Origin: Hexactinellida sp. DTS-2022
Lineage: Eukaryota; Porifera; Hexactinellida
DNA: 64,000 bases
Assembly (NCBI GenBank): GCA_028753945.1
Contig: JAPNXP010000001.1
Location: 9,228,501-9,292,500, forward strand
Direction: 5' to 3'
In this document: piece after piece, positions 25,010 to 35,622 of the stretch
Position numbering within the stretch: the stretch's first letter is position 1
Layout of the letters: every line of letters starts with the position of its first letter
The notes under the pieces: model-generated
Seen by the model: only the letters and a program-made list of their open reading frames with translations
Told to the model about the DNA's origin: nothing
Database searches by the model: none
Position numbers and translations under genes: made by a program

Positions 25010-26157
25010 CCGTTATGTCTTGTTTATTTGGAATTACTCTTTAGGTCTCAGGTCGTTATACTTGTATATAATGTAGAATGGACTTGCTTCATTATTTCTT
25101 AGTAGGACTTATATGGTTGCCATTGCCACACAGGATTTGATTTATTTAATTCACATACCTGCCAATCTATTTGTGTCATATCCCTGTACGCTTACGGGGC
25201 TCCAATTTTCCCCTGTACCAATCGTGTTAACGCCCTCGTCAGTATTCAGTTGAGTACACAACGTTCCTAGGTATTTTCCCGACTAATTGTTATTCTATTT
25301 ATGTGGCGAGTGTATAAATTTGAACATTAAAAGGGCAATAAAACTCCATGAGTTGTACTTGATCCCAGACCCTCTCATATTCCTCTGATTAATTCTATCC
25401 TCCCTGTCCAGTGTCCACCCATGTAATATCTGTTCCCTCATTCTGTTGGGCAAATCTGCACATTCGGTTTGTAATTGCAGTATTGGAAATATCATTTGCG
25501 GTACCTCGTATAAATTGGTTTCTGTAGTCACCTGTCCTGCTAATATTAGCTAGTCCAGAGGTAATTGTTTCTTATGCATTATGAGTGTCTGATTCTTTCG
25601 AACTTGCTTGTGTCTTTGTTAACTATTCCAGAATGCGCTCATGTACTTTGGTATGTTTTTGTCCAGGTCTTTATTTAGCTATTGTGCAGCTACATATGTT
25701 ACTCTCTCCCTTGAAACACTTCTTACAAGGCCCATGGAGACACTTGCCACCTCTTCTATTGAGCATCCCATTTCAGCTAGCTCTAGTATGTTTGCCACAG
25801 CTCCAGTAAACCAACCATTGAAATCCATGTAGTATTGTTTGTTAGTAGATATTATTCATGTCAGAGCTGTCTCAAATATCGGGTTATGTGACCAGTGTAT
25901 TATACAGCAATTTGTAAATAAGCTCTTAATCAAGTTCTGATCCAATTTTCATAGGCCTAAATCACAAATTAATGTTACGGTATAAGGAGAAGATTCCAAT
26001 TTTTCTCGCTCCTAATTAATTTTTTCTAAAATCAATACTTCAAAAAGGAGCGTCTCGCGCTCCTGGATAATTCCCTGGGACTCATATATTACAGTTTGCT
26101 TAATTCCATTATGTAGTTGATCGATTGATTGTTGCTAGATCGTAACATACCCTATTA
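25010..26157. other. Spacer with a decayed unidentified ORF
   Basis: About 1.15 kb. Bases 25295-25832 hold a decayed minus-strand reading frame (separate entry). The remainder is AT-rich with no gene, RNA or mobile-element end that I can support. Confidence 0.6.
25295..25832 (-). pseudogene. Decayed ORF of unknown family
   Basis: One minus-strand frame stays open with three stops over about 180 codons. It begins MDFNGWFTGAVANILELAEM (25832), passes SIEEVASVSMGLVRSVSRE, and later reads QVTTETNLYEVPQ and LDREDRINQRNMRGSGIKY. The composition looks protein-like throughout, unlike chance ORFs here, so I read it as a pseudogene, perhaps from a mobile element. I do not recognise the family. Confidence 0.4.
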
Positions 26158-26165
26158 TGTATGTT

Positions 26166-26349
26166 CAGGCTTTCATCCAGGCAAAATTTCCCGCGGCCTA
26201 GATTAAGATTGAGCTCGCTCACACGCGCCTAAAATGATCAATTTGTATTACGTCTATGGGAGCATCTCTTGATTTTCACGCGCCTAGAAAAGTTTTCTTT
26301 TTAAATTACGCGCCTGAAGGCGCGTCGCATACGCCTGGATGAAACCCTG
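26166..26349. mobile_element. hAT-like MITE, 184 bp (family with CATCCAGGC ends)
   Basis: Ends CAGGCTTTCATCCAGGC and CGCCTGGATGAAACCCTG are inverted. Flanks TGTATGTT (26158-26165) and CGTATGTT (26350-26357) match at 7 of 8 bases. The internal phrase TACGTCTATGGGAGC is shared with copies at 35623, ~51970 and 55815. Confidence 0.8.
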
Positions 26350-26464
26350 CGTATGTTATGGAACTCTTCTGGAATTTGGAACTAGTATACTGAATTCTAA
26401 TTACGGAATAATATTTTTATTTGAATATCCTGATTGACTAGAGATCATTATTTAGCAGTTTTAA

Positions 26465-28195
26465 ATGACGAATTTATTGTTTGTTCTGACTCTGCTTGGT
26501 CTTTCAGTGGGAATATGGCCCCGCCTATGGATGGGTCTCCTGAACACCTCTTCTTCCTACCTCGTGCAGAATGGTTTCATTAGCAGAAAGCACATTAGCG
26601 AGGCTGGAGCCCATTTGACACTTCCGACTTACTTCTCTGCCTCCCTGCCTGCCTGGCGAGTTGCGCTGGTGTCCTGTCTCCTCACATTCCTGGTGCACCG
26701 TTTGTACATATTTGTTGTGGACCATCGGCTCCCATTTCGCCAGAGAGCCAGGCAGCAGCTGTTCGACACCCTCAGGAGGCTGCCGGTTATTCGAGGCATG
26801 GTGCAGAGGGAAATAGACAAAGTTAAGGTTATGATGGACGAGTCATTCTCGCAGACAGGCGATGGCCCGCAGAGCAACAAGGTGCTCCCGCCCAAGGGGC
26901 TCTCCCGATCTCAGCTCGCCAGAGAGTGCGAGGCGCACGCCGCGATGGGCAGCTGGGCGTGGCAGGAGGGCCGCGTGTCTGGGGCCGTGTACGTGTACGA
27001 CACGGAGCACAGAGACATGCTGGGGGACGTGTACTCGCTCTTCTGCGAGGCGAACCCCCTGCACCCGGACGTGTTCCCGGGAGTCCGCAAGATGGAGGCG
27101 GAGATAGTCTCCATGTGTCTGCAGCTGTTCCGCGGGGGCGCGGGCGCCTGCGGGGCCACCACTTCGGGGGGCACCGAGAGCATCCTCATGGCCATGAAGG
27201 CCTACCGGGAGACCGGGTACGCCCGGGGGGTTAAGTACCCGGAGATCGTCCTCACCAGCTCTTCTCACTCCGCATTCATGAAGGCCGCCTCCTACTTCGG
27301 CATGCGCACTGTCCGCTTGCCAGTGAATAAGGACTACACTATAGACGTGCGTAGCTACAGAAGAGCTATCAACAAGAACACAGTAGTGCTGGTGGCGTCC
27401 GCCCCTGGGTTCCCACACGGTCTCATCGACCCCGTGGCGGCGGTGGCTCAGCTGGGACTCAGATACAAGGTGGGCGTGCACGTGGACTGCTGTCTGGGCG
27501 GACTGCTGCTGCCCTTCATGGCGGAGACAGGCCGCGCTGTCCCCGCTGTGGACTTCAGCGTGGAGGGAGTCACCTCCATCTCCTGCGACACCCACAAGTA
27601 CGGATACGGACCCAAGGGCTGCTCGGTGGTGATGTACAGCTGCGCGCAGCTGCGGTACCAGCAGTACTACGTGGACACGGACTGGGCGGGGGGCATATAC
27701 GCCTCCCCCTGCGTGGCGGGCAGCAGGAGCGGACTCACGCTGGCCGGGACCTGGGCCACCCTCCTGCACATTGGCAGGGAGGGGTACGTGGATAGGACGA
27801 GACGCATCGTGGAGATACGGGAGAGCATCGAGAGAGAGGTCAGGAACATCCCTGACCTGTTCGTGTTCGGATCTCCGCAGCTCTCAGTGCTTGCGATCGG
27901 CAGCAAAACGCTGGACATATACTGCGTGTCGGACCGACTGTCTAAGAAAGGTTGGCACCTCAACAACCTCCAGTACCCAGCGGGGTTCCACATATGCCTC
28001 ACTTCTATCCACATTGATAAGGATATCCCAGAGCAGTTCCTGTCCGACCTTAGAACGAGCATTGCGGAGGTTAAAGCGACTGACAGCAAGCCCTCCGGCA
28101 TAGCCGGGATATACGGAATGGCTATGAATATCCCGGACAGGAAGCTGGTGAAAGAAATATCACACCTTTATCTGGACACAATCTTCAAGACCTGA
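26465..28195 (+). CDS. SGPL1: Sphingosine-1-phosphate lyase (intronless)
   Basis: 576 residues, close to the 568 of the human enzyme. This PLP enzyme cleaves sphingosine 1-phosphate to hexadecenal and phosphoethanolamine, ending sphingolipid signalling; the family is anchored in the ER with the catalytic part in the cytosol. Visible: a membrane segment at ~60-85 (WRVALVSCLLTFLVHRLYIF), phosphate-binding TSGGTES (233-239), the cofactor histidine in SSSHSAF, HVDCCLGG with Asp341, and the Schiff-base lysine Lys378 in CDTHKYGYGPKG. All key residues are intact. The start is the first in-frame ATG. The middle is much richer in GC than the flanks. No intron, and no poly(A) tract or duplication next to the stop, so a recent retrocopy is not evident. 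Confidence 0.95.
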   Translation: MTNLLFVLTLLGLSVGIWPRLWMGLLNTSSSYLVQNGFISRKHISEAGAHLTLPTYFSASLPAWRVALVSCLLTFLVHRLYIFVVDHRLPFRQRARQQLFDTLRRLPVIRGMVQREIDKVKVMMDESFSQTGDGPQSNKVLPPKGLSRSQLARECEAHAAMGSWAWQEGRVSGAVYVYDTEHRDMLGDVYSLFCEANPLHPDVFPGVRKMEAEIVSMCLQLFRGGAGACGATTSGGTESILMAMKAYRETGYARGVKYPEIVLTSSSHSAFMKAASYFGMRTVRLPVNKDYTIDVRSYRRAINKNTVVLVASAPGFPHGLIDPVAAVAQLGLRYKVGVHVDCCLGGLLLPFMAETGRAVPAVDFSVEGVTSISCDTHKYGYGPKGCSVVMYSCAQLRYQQYYVDTDWAGGIYASPCVAGSRSGLTLAGTWATLLHIGREGYVDRTRRIVEIRESIEREVRNIPDLFVFGSPQLSVLAIGSKTLDIYCVSDRLSKKGWHLNNLQYPAGFHICLTSIHIDKDIPEQFLSDLRTSIAEVKATDSKPSGIAGIYGMAMNIPDRKLVKEISHLYLDTIFKT

Positions 28196-28481
28196 CCCAT
28201 CGTCAAGCTAAGTGCTTTTTAGTCTTTTATTAACTTTAAGATTAGGGATATCGTAATCGAGATTTTATATTTATTTGAAAATATTTGTAGTAAATGTAAC
28301 TTGCATTCAAGCCTCAACATTAGACATACCGCAATACAATTGCATGGTTGGGAAATACTATTATGTGTCTCTCCATAGGATTCGATAAGACCTTCGTACG
28401 GCAAAATTTTCATAAGACAAAAACCAGTATTGTGCAATATTTCTTATTTTATGTGGCTTCAATTAATATTATGCTTGCTGT

Positions 28482-28947
28482 CAGACCTGGGGCTGATTAC
28501 TAGTGAGTGATTACGATTACATCCTTCAGAAAAAGCTTGATTATGATTACGATTACGATTACAGGAAATGTTGTAATCGATTACAATTCATTTTCTTTAC
28601 GATGCAATTACGATTGTTTCGATTAAGCCCCGGAGTTTCATGCGCACGAAAAATAATGCCCGTGTGCATGGGGGTAGCCACCAAGAATTATTTGTAGGGG
28701 CCGGATATATATTTGGAGGTGCAATGAGATCAGCGAACCCTCAAACTATATCCTTATTTAAAGTTATTGTGGAAAATTTGGGGGGCCTGGTGCCATACCT
28801 GGGGCTGATTACTAGGGGGTGATTACGATTACGATTACGATTACATCCTTCAAGAAAAGCTTGATTATGATTACGATTACGATTACAGGAAAAGTTGTAA
28901 TCGATTACAATCGATTACGATTGTAATCGTAATCAGCCCCAAGCCTG
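28482..28947. mobile_element. hAT-like element made of TTACGA repeats, 466 bp
   Basis: Ends CAGACCTGGGGCTGATTAC and (right) AATCAGCCCCAAGCCTG are inverted, with 8-bp duplications CTTGCTGT at 28474-28481 and 28948-28955. Both arms consist of GATTAC(GATTAC)n runs ending in TAATCGATTACAAT. A second copy of the left end, ACCTGGGGCTGATTACTAG, lies at 28796, so the element contains a nested or duplicated end. The middle has no coding content I recognise. Confidence 0.82.
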
Positions 28948-29230
28948 CTTGCTGTATACTTGAACATTTTCGTTTGTCAGTTATTCAGATTCCATTCTAC
29001 GGCCGTATGGACAGAGGCCTGTACTGAACTGTGCATTGTATTTAGATACACTTTGTTTCGCTCTTTCAAAGCATTTTAACAGCTATCGACAGCCGTTAAT
29101 TAATACGAATTTCGGATAAGTTAAACAAACCGACGGTCCTCTGGTTTTCCTACTGATGGGTTCTTATCTGATTAGCTAATTAGGACTGTCCGCTCTACGA
29201 TCATCTGTCAAATCATAATACTTCCGCCGG

Positions 29231-29238
29231 TATAAATA
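29231..29238 (+). promoter_or_regulatory. Candidate TATA box of PRPF38B
   Basis: TATAAATA in CCGGTATAAATACATTCC, about 190 bases before the start codon. Position is plausible; there is no transcript evidence. Confidence 0.4.
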
Positions 29239-29428
29239 CATTCCTACTTGGATATTCCACTAGTCGAGATACCGCAAGATTAATTGACTTCGTTAATATT
29301 GCGATATTTATTCATTACCGATAACTGATTTAATTAACATACACTGGACTGTACGGAGTTCATTGTATTATTACTTGCAATTATTCTTCTGTTCTGTAAC
29401 GCTACTTAGCATAAGATTAACAGATGAA

Positions 29429-32400
29429 ATGGCCGCTGCGTCAGAAGCTTCAAAGAGTAAGAACAACACTCTCCATGTCTGGGGTAACGAGCGTACAATG
29501 AATATCAACCATCTTATTCTCACCAACATCGTCACCTCTAATTACTTCAAGAACGACTTACAAAAGCTGAAAACATTCCACGAAATCGTTGATGAGATAT
29601 ACAATCAGGTACTTAATAATTTGAAAAGCTGCCATTATAAGAAAATAACTGCAGTTTCTGGTTCAAACTAAAGATATTATGTACAATGGAACCGATTATA
29701 GTAGAACCTCGTTAATACGAAACTCCGGTTAAGTTAATACGGATACTATTTTAGTCCCCTTCAAAGCCTTTCCAATACAAATGACACTGATTAAAAATTC
29801 GATTTCCGGATAAGGCGAACACATTCTGGCGGTTCCCTGGTGTTCGCACTAACGAGGTTCTACTGAATACGAATACCATGGGAGACATTGGGAGTAGAGG
29901 AATATGTTCTTTCAATAAACTTTTATATAATATAGCTTATGTGTGTGATATACGTAGATACTGTGTGATATTGGGTTTGTTTAGGTTAGCCATTTAGAGC
30001 CGTGGGAGAAGGGAAGCAGGAAACTGGCTGGACAAACCGGAATGTGTGGCGGAGTTAGTTATTCGTTTGTCACTAGTGAGTTTAGAGTTATTTATAAGTG
30101 TGTTGTGTAGGTACGGGGCGTGGGCGCTGGTGGGATCGTATCCTCTGCGTTCACACTGCTGTACAAGCTGTTCACTCTGAGACTCACGAGAAAGCAGCTC
30201 AACAACCTCCTCAACCATCCGGACTCCCCATACATACGGGGACTGGGGTTCATGTACATCAGGTTAGTACATAGTATTAAGTGCCATTTATTATATGTGA
30301 ACACAGATTAAGAGTGCCTACTGAATTGGACAATAAAGTAATATTCACTCGAAGGTAGTTAGTAAGTAGAACCTCGTTAATACGAACACCAACGGATGGT
30401 AAAAATTGTTCGCTTTATCCAGAGTTCGTATTAACCGGAGTAATACCCATTGAATAGCCATTGTAGGACCTGATTTTGTGGAACTGTTTGTTTGTCGTAT
30501 CCGAATTTTCGTATTAACCGTGTTCGTACTAACGAGGTTCTACTGTATTTGAGTTGAGCTACTATTTGCTATTCGAGGAAATACGTTACGTACCATTAAC
30601 ATATTCGGTATTCACTACCTACTTCACGTGCCTGTTTGGTGTTGATGATAATTTGTGGATTTTATTAGTTACATACATACGTAAGGTGTAGTTATACTTT
30701 CGCGATTATTATTTAAAACATTAATTTAGGGGAAGTTCTGTGATTTTTCGATTAAATACGGTAATTAGAAATGTATATTGAGTTTAATTATTCTGTCGGC
30801 CTTAGTTGTTTAATACGTATTATACATATCAAGACCGGCAAAAGTGGTCAAGCCTTGGCCTGACCACTTTATAACTTTACCGCCGCCCTGCGTATACCTT
30901 AGTTATTATATAACGCTTCATGAAATTTGCTTTTAACAACTTGCGGCTTAATCGTTATTATTTTATTGTTAATCGACTCATTGCATAGACTGTATAGTAC
31001 AAATTTTAATCTAGACAAGTAAGTAGTAATTACACTTGTTACTATCAATAATTTTGGCGGAATCATTTAGCCATTATTTATTAGCTTCCGCTTTAAGTTT
31101 TTATGGTTTATACTTTTTTACTATTTATTTGAATTCAGTATTATTTACTAGTATCATTAGTGGTACATACTTTTGAAATATACTATTGCATTTATTTCGA
31201 AAACATCCCTTTTTGGTTATTGATTTTGCGTATAATACGTACAAATAGATAGCGTATTACGTATAATACGTACTACACGCGTATTAATCAACTTAGCTGT
31301 GCGCAGTTGATAACCAATTGTTCATTTCCATAAGAAAGATATGTTTATCTTTAAGTGTATTGGGACAGAGGCGTAGCAGGGTGCGGTACTGGCGGCACAG
31401 GACGCACCCGAGAAATGTGCCCACCAAAATCCCATTAGATAGTACTATAGTGCGGAAATGCCACACCGATAATTTCCCTGTGCCGCACCTTCATGCAGGC
31501 CTAGCTACGCCTATGATTGGGACTAATAGCACACGTCATGCTTTTTTACAGCATGCTTTTTTTACAGCATGCTTTTTTTGCAGCATGCTTTTTTTGCAGC
31601 ATGCTTTTTTGCAGCATGCTTTTTTTACAGCATGCTTTTTTTACAGCATGCTTTTTTTACAGCATGCTTTTTTTACAGCATGCTTTTTTTACTGCATGCC
31701 GTGACTAGGGCGCCGGCGGCACGGGTGGCCCCGTTGCTCCGATCAATTTTTTCCCCCAAAAAAATCAGACTCAAACTTAACTAACAAACTACAGTCAACT
31801 CCCGTTATAACGAAGTGCTCGGGACCTTAGTTTTATTTCGTTGTAACCGGAGTTCATTATATACGGATTTCGTTATAACCGGAGTAAATCAATAGTTTAG
31901 AGGCTATATGGGATTTAAATGACTTCGTTATAAGCGGAATTTCGTTATATCCATTTCATTGTAACCAATGTTTTAATAATGTAATAAGATAGAAGGATTT
32001 CTGTACCATTGAATGACTTCGTTATAAGCAGGTACTTCGTTATATCCGACTTGGTTATAACGGGAGTTGACTATAACTTACTATGAACAATTTATATAAA
32101 TCAACAATTTATTAAATCAATAAATATATTATCTTAACGGTGCGTGAAGGGGAGATGCGGGGGCAAAGCCTCCCGGTTTTGGTTTATCACTTCTATTCGT
32201 GCACCCGTTGCTCCGGCGAATCGCCGGCGCCCCCGCGTGATTAAAGCACAGCATACTGTGATTAAAATCATTAATTAGGGAACTCCGGTGATTATTCGAT
32301 TAAATACATTAATTATAAATGTGTCTGAGTTTAGTTATCCTTTCCGCAGATACTGCCAGGAACCGACAGAGCTCTGGGAGTGGTTCGAAGACTATCTGGA

Positions 32401-33538
32401 AGACGAAGAGGTCCGTAGATCCCGAGTCAAATGTAATCTTACACAACTAGCTGCTACTCCCATTGAGTGCCACTAGTTTGTAACTATACCATACTAGCTA
32501 TTATCAGTGAGATTACCCGAGTGTCCCTGTTAGGAGATCGACATTAAGGCTGGCGGTGGCAGGCTGCTGAGCATAGGCGAGATGTGCCAGATGATGCTAT
32601 CTAAGCTGGACTGGTTCGGCACGCTCTTCCCAAGGATTCCCATTCCTATTCAAGTTAGTGTAGATACTCGTCTGATAAAATAAGTTTCATAGCATGTTAT
32701 AATGGTGTATTAGAAAGACATAGAGAGCAAGCTAAGGGAGTTTAAAACGAGTCAGTCCTGTAAGAGAGAGCGGACAGATGAAATTGATTGGGGCGAAGCC
32801 GGCAGGCTTAGTAAACTCAGAACTGAAAGGTACGTGAGTTGGTAAGTTGGTAAGATACTTGTAGTAGACTACTAGTTTAGAAATTATATTTAGTTATTAT
32901 CCATGGTTACTAGCGTGCTTACTTTTAAGATTTAATTCTGACGATGAGGCCGACGAGTCCAGAGGCAAACAGAAACAGGTCTCCCGGTCCCAGTCCCGGT
33001 CCCCCAGGGACTCCCGCTACGAGAGGTCCCTAGACGCGCCCCTCCGGAGACACCGCTCCGCTACCCCCGAGGAGTCCGACTCCAGGAGCCGACACAAGTC
33101 CCACAGACACGAGAGGGCTCGCCGCGCCTCCAGCTCTCCTGGCCGCAGCGCGGAAGAGAGACACAGGTCTCGTCATAGGAAGAGACGGCACTCCTCCGAG
33201 AGGGAGCGGGCTAGAGACAGGGGACACGCTAAACACGGGAAGGAGAGCAAGAAGCCAAGATACAAGTGAGTCTCAATTGATAATTAAACTATTAACGAGT
33301 TACAGTCGACTCCGCTTAATAGAGCTACCGGTTAACAGACTGCTTAATCGGGTCAAAATTTCACAGGATTTGTAGGACGGAATTACATTTTCTTAATATA
33401 TTTTTCGGTTAATAGATTTCTCCGCTTAATCGGGTCAAAGTGACCTGGTCCCGAGGTGACTCTATTAAGCAGAGTCGACTGTATTATTATACTTGAATCT
33501 CTGACAGGTATTCTGAAGAGGACTCTCCGCTTTCTTAG
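29429..33538 (+). CDS. PRPF38B: Pre-mRNA-splicing factor 38B, eight exons
   Basis: Exons: 29429-29608, 29985-30053, 30111-30262, 32350-32410, 32534-32653, 32714-32829, 32930-33265, 33508-33538. All junctions are GT-AG and the frame joins throughout, giving 354 residues. The PRP38 domain is clear: HVWGNERTMNINHLILTNIV, then HLEPWEKGSRK, MCGGVRGVGAGGIVSSAF, SPYIRGLGFMYIR, LEDEEEIDIKAGGG and LDWFGTLFPRIPIP. The C-terminal part (exon 7) is an arginine/serine-rich tail, as in spliceosomal RS proteins, shorter than in vertebrates. PRP38 proteins join the spliceosome at its activation. Introns of 57 and 60 bases occur beside a 2.1-kb intron 3 full of MITEs; introns 1 and 7 also hold one MITE each. 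An in-frame ATG upstream (29363) lacks family similarity, so 29429 was chosen. Confidence 0.95.
29699..29865. mobile_element. pogo/Tigger-like MITE in PRPF38B intron 1
   Basis: GTAGAACCTCGTTAATACGA on the left and ACTAACGAGGTTCTACTG on the right are inverted ends next to TA. Inner phrase CGGATAAGGCGAAC is shared with copies at 30365, 42718 and 47850. Confidence 0.75.
30365..30545. mobile_element. pogo/Tigger-like MITE in PRPF38B intron 3
   Basis: AAGTAGAACCTCGTTAATAC to TAACGAGGTTCTACTG, flanked by TA on both sides. Confidence 0.8.
31366..31515. mobile_element. 150-bp hAT-like MITE in PRPF38B intron 3
   Basis: CAGAGGCGTAGCAGG at the left and CCTAGCTACGCCTATG at the right, flanked by ATTGGGA at 31359-31365 and 31516-31522. 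The seven matching bases suggest an 8-bp hAT duplication with one change. Confidence 0.7.
31537..31700. repeat. 16-bp minisatellite GCATGCTTTTTTTACA
   Basis: About ten units, each a GCATGC palindrome followed by seven T and ACA or GCA. It lies in intron 3 of PRPF38B. The ORFs across it are products of the repeat. Confidence 0.9.
31708..32235. mobile_element. hAT-like element containing a nested pogo-like MITE
   Basis: Left GGGCGCCGGCGGCACGGGTG and right CACCCGTTGCTCCGGCG...GCCGGCGCCCC are inverted. Flanks CGTGACTA (31700-31707) and CGTGATTA (32236-32243) agree at 7 of 8. The intact MITE at 31792-32072 sits inside, so this element is older. Confidence 0.65.
31792..32072. mobile_element. pogo/Tigger-like MITE, nested
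   Basis: CAGTCAACTCCCGTTATAAC at the left and GTTATAACGGGAGTTGACTA at the right, next to TA. The inner part repeats TTCGTTATAA. Same family as 22630-23662. Confidence 0.8.
33303..33481. mobile_element. pogo/Tigger-like MITE in PRPF38B intron 7
   Basis: CAGTCGACTCCGCTTAATAG and CTATTAAGCAGAGTCGACTG, flanked by TA on both sides. Same family as 44721-44912. Confidence 0.85.
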
Positions 33539-34271
33539 AACAGATTACACAGCACACTGCTATCAGTTTAGGAGCTTTTGATCTCTCTCACTCGAGATAT
33601 TCCTTTGATTATCATAGTAATTAATGTAGTACAGAACTTGAATAATTACTGAATTATTAAGTCCATCCTTACATAGTTAGTCTATACAGTATACTGTCCA
33701 TCATACAGTGGAAATTTACACTTATCAACAAAAATAAACTGATGATAAATGTTGAACCTTGCACTTGCACTATTAAGCTAAATGTCCAAGTTATACGAAA
33801 TCCCTGTCTAATTAGATAAGTCTTTGAGGTACTTATTTATATTAGCAAGCACACGCATATTGTTGTCATTCTCTAATTCGTATTAAGATTAATTAGAAAA
33901 TACAACTTAACAATATATTCAGCAAATAGTTGTACTTTGAGCCATAGTAAGACTACCTAATCAAATTACAAATTCCACGTCTATCTCGTGTATTCTCTTT
34001 AAACATTAGTTAATATTTCCTTTCTATAAAGGTCAAGCTGGATTACATCCGATGGTTTAATTAACGAAACTCAATATTTTCATTCCAGTATATTAACCGC
34101 ATCAGTTCTATTTGAATTTTTCTGTCAGGTTATACTCAGTTTGTTGAATTGATTCCTTGATAGATCAGGATGGCAATATTTTTAAATGAAAATATCCAAT
34201 AATACAAGACAATTAATTTAGCAAGAATTGTCACCACAACGGTTTCCAAAATCATAAATCTAGTTTACTGA
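33539..34271. other. PRPF38B 3' flank
   Basis: AT-rich, with a candidate polyadenylation signal AATAAA at 33733-33738, about 195 bases after the stop. Nothing else recognised. Confidence 0.5.
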
Positions 34272-34279
34272 ATTTAGAT

Positions 34280-35228
34280 CAGTGATGTGCTCCGTTACTA
34301 GTAACGGAGTAACGGTAACGGTAACGGTAACGGAAAAAGTAACGGTAACGGAAGAAAAAAAGTAACGGTAACGGAGGAAAAAAAGTAACGGTAACGGAAA
34401 AAAGTAACGGTAACGGAAGTAAAAGTAACGGTAACGGAAAAAAGTAACGGTAAAGGAAGAAAAGAAGTAACGGTAACGGGAGAAAAAAGTGTAAGGAAAT
34501 CATTTACATTTATCTTTATTCAGTCACTCTTACCATTCCATTACCGTTGCTCTCTTACCGTTCCTATGTTAAACTTTTCCATTACCGTTACTCAGTTACT
34601 CCATTATTCCGTTATTCCGTTACTCCGTTATTCCGTTACTCCGTTATTCCGTTATTCCGTTACTCCGTTATTCCGTTACTCCGTTATTCCGTTACTCCGT
34701 TATTCCGTTATTCCGTTATTCCGTTACTCCGTTACTCCGTTACTCCGTTATTCCGTTACTCCGTTACTCCGTTATTCCGTTACTCCGTTATTCCGTTATT
34801 CCGTTACTCCGTTATTCCGTTATTCCGTTATTCCGTTATTCCGTTACTCCGTTACTCCGTTATTCCGTTATTCCGTTACTCCGTTATTCCGTTACTTTTA
34901 ATTAATTACTGTTATCTTTAATTACATTACCGCACTGTTACATCGTTATCTTTAGTCCGTTACTTTATTACTTTTAATCAGTTACCGTCCGTTACATTAA
35001 GCTAAAGGTAACTGATTGAATGTAACGGCTTAACGGTAACGGAAGAAATAAAGTAATCGTAACGGAAGAGTTAAAGTAACGGTAACGGAAGAAATAAAGT
35101 AACGGTAACGGAGTAACGGTAACGGAAGAAATAAAGTAACGGTAACGGAGTAACGGTAACGGAAGAATTAAAGTAACGGTAACGGAGTAACGGAGTAACG
35201 GAAGATTTAGTAACGGAGCACATCACTG
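34280..35228. mobile_element. hAT-like element built from TAACGG/CCGTTA repeats, 949 bp
   Basis: Inverted ends CAGTGATGTGCTCCGTTAC and GTAACGGAGCACATCACTG are perfect and flanked by 8-bp duplications ATTTAGAT (34272-34279, 35229-35236). The left arm is TAACGG repeats, the centre (34540-34990) is CCGTTA(C/T)T repeats, and the right arm is TAACGG again. The terminal hexamer has been amplified to fill almost the whole element. The ORFs across it (repeating SVTPLFRY) are repeat products, not genes. Confidence 0.9.
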
Positions 35229-35236
35229 ATTTAGAT

Positions 35237-35622
35237 AGACACTAATCTGCATATAAATCTTTCAAAAACTAATTTGTTAAATTATGACATTGAGTTCTGA
35301 CATCGTTGACGAATTCCCTACTATCACAAATACAATTTTTTATTTTTATAATTTTTTATTTTTGAATAAACCCCATGCACCATGCACGCTATAGACATGG
35401 GGTTTTTGAATAAACCCCATGTCTATAGCGTGTAGACTAATTATAGTGGAACCTCATTAGTATGAACACCAGGAACCGTCGTTTTCCTTACCCGTCCGGA
35501 ATTCATTTGTATTAAACAATGTATTAAAAAGCTAAAAATTATACCCTCGACAATTCAATGTCATTGTTTTTCGTAAATTAAAGAATTAATCTTGGTTTTC
35601 CATGAGTCAAGACATTTGCAAC
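35237..35622. other. Spacer with a short inverted repeat and a MITE fragment
   Basis: Holds an inverted repeat around GAATAAACCCCATG...CATGGGGTTT (35356-35426) and a truncated pogo-like left end GTGGAACCTCATTAGTATGA at 35446. No gene seen. Confidence 0.5.

Noticed and set aside
26843..27769. 308-codon antisense ORF inside S1P lyase
   Set aside because: It is the shadow of a GC-rich coding exon, with no start context and no family signal, whereas the sense strand has every catalytic motif.
28800..28900. Telomere-like repeat (TTACGA)
   Set aside because: It lies inside an element with inverted ends and a target duplication, and the unit is not the animal telomere TTAGGG.
31318..31784. Cysteine/phenylalanine-rich repeat ORFs (FFTACFF)
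   Set aside because: Products of the GCATGC-T7 minisatellite in a PRPF38B intron.
34547..34921. ORFs with SVTPLFRY repeats
   Set aside because: Translation of the CCGTTA repeat inside a transposon; open in several frames at once.
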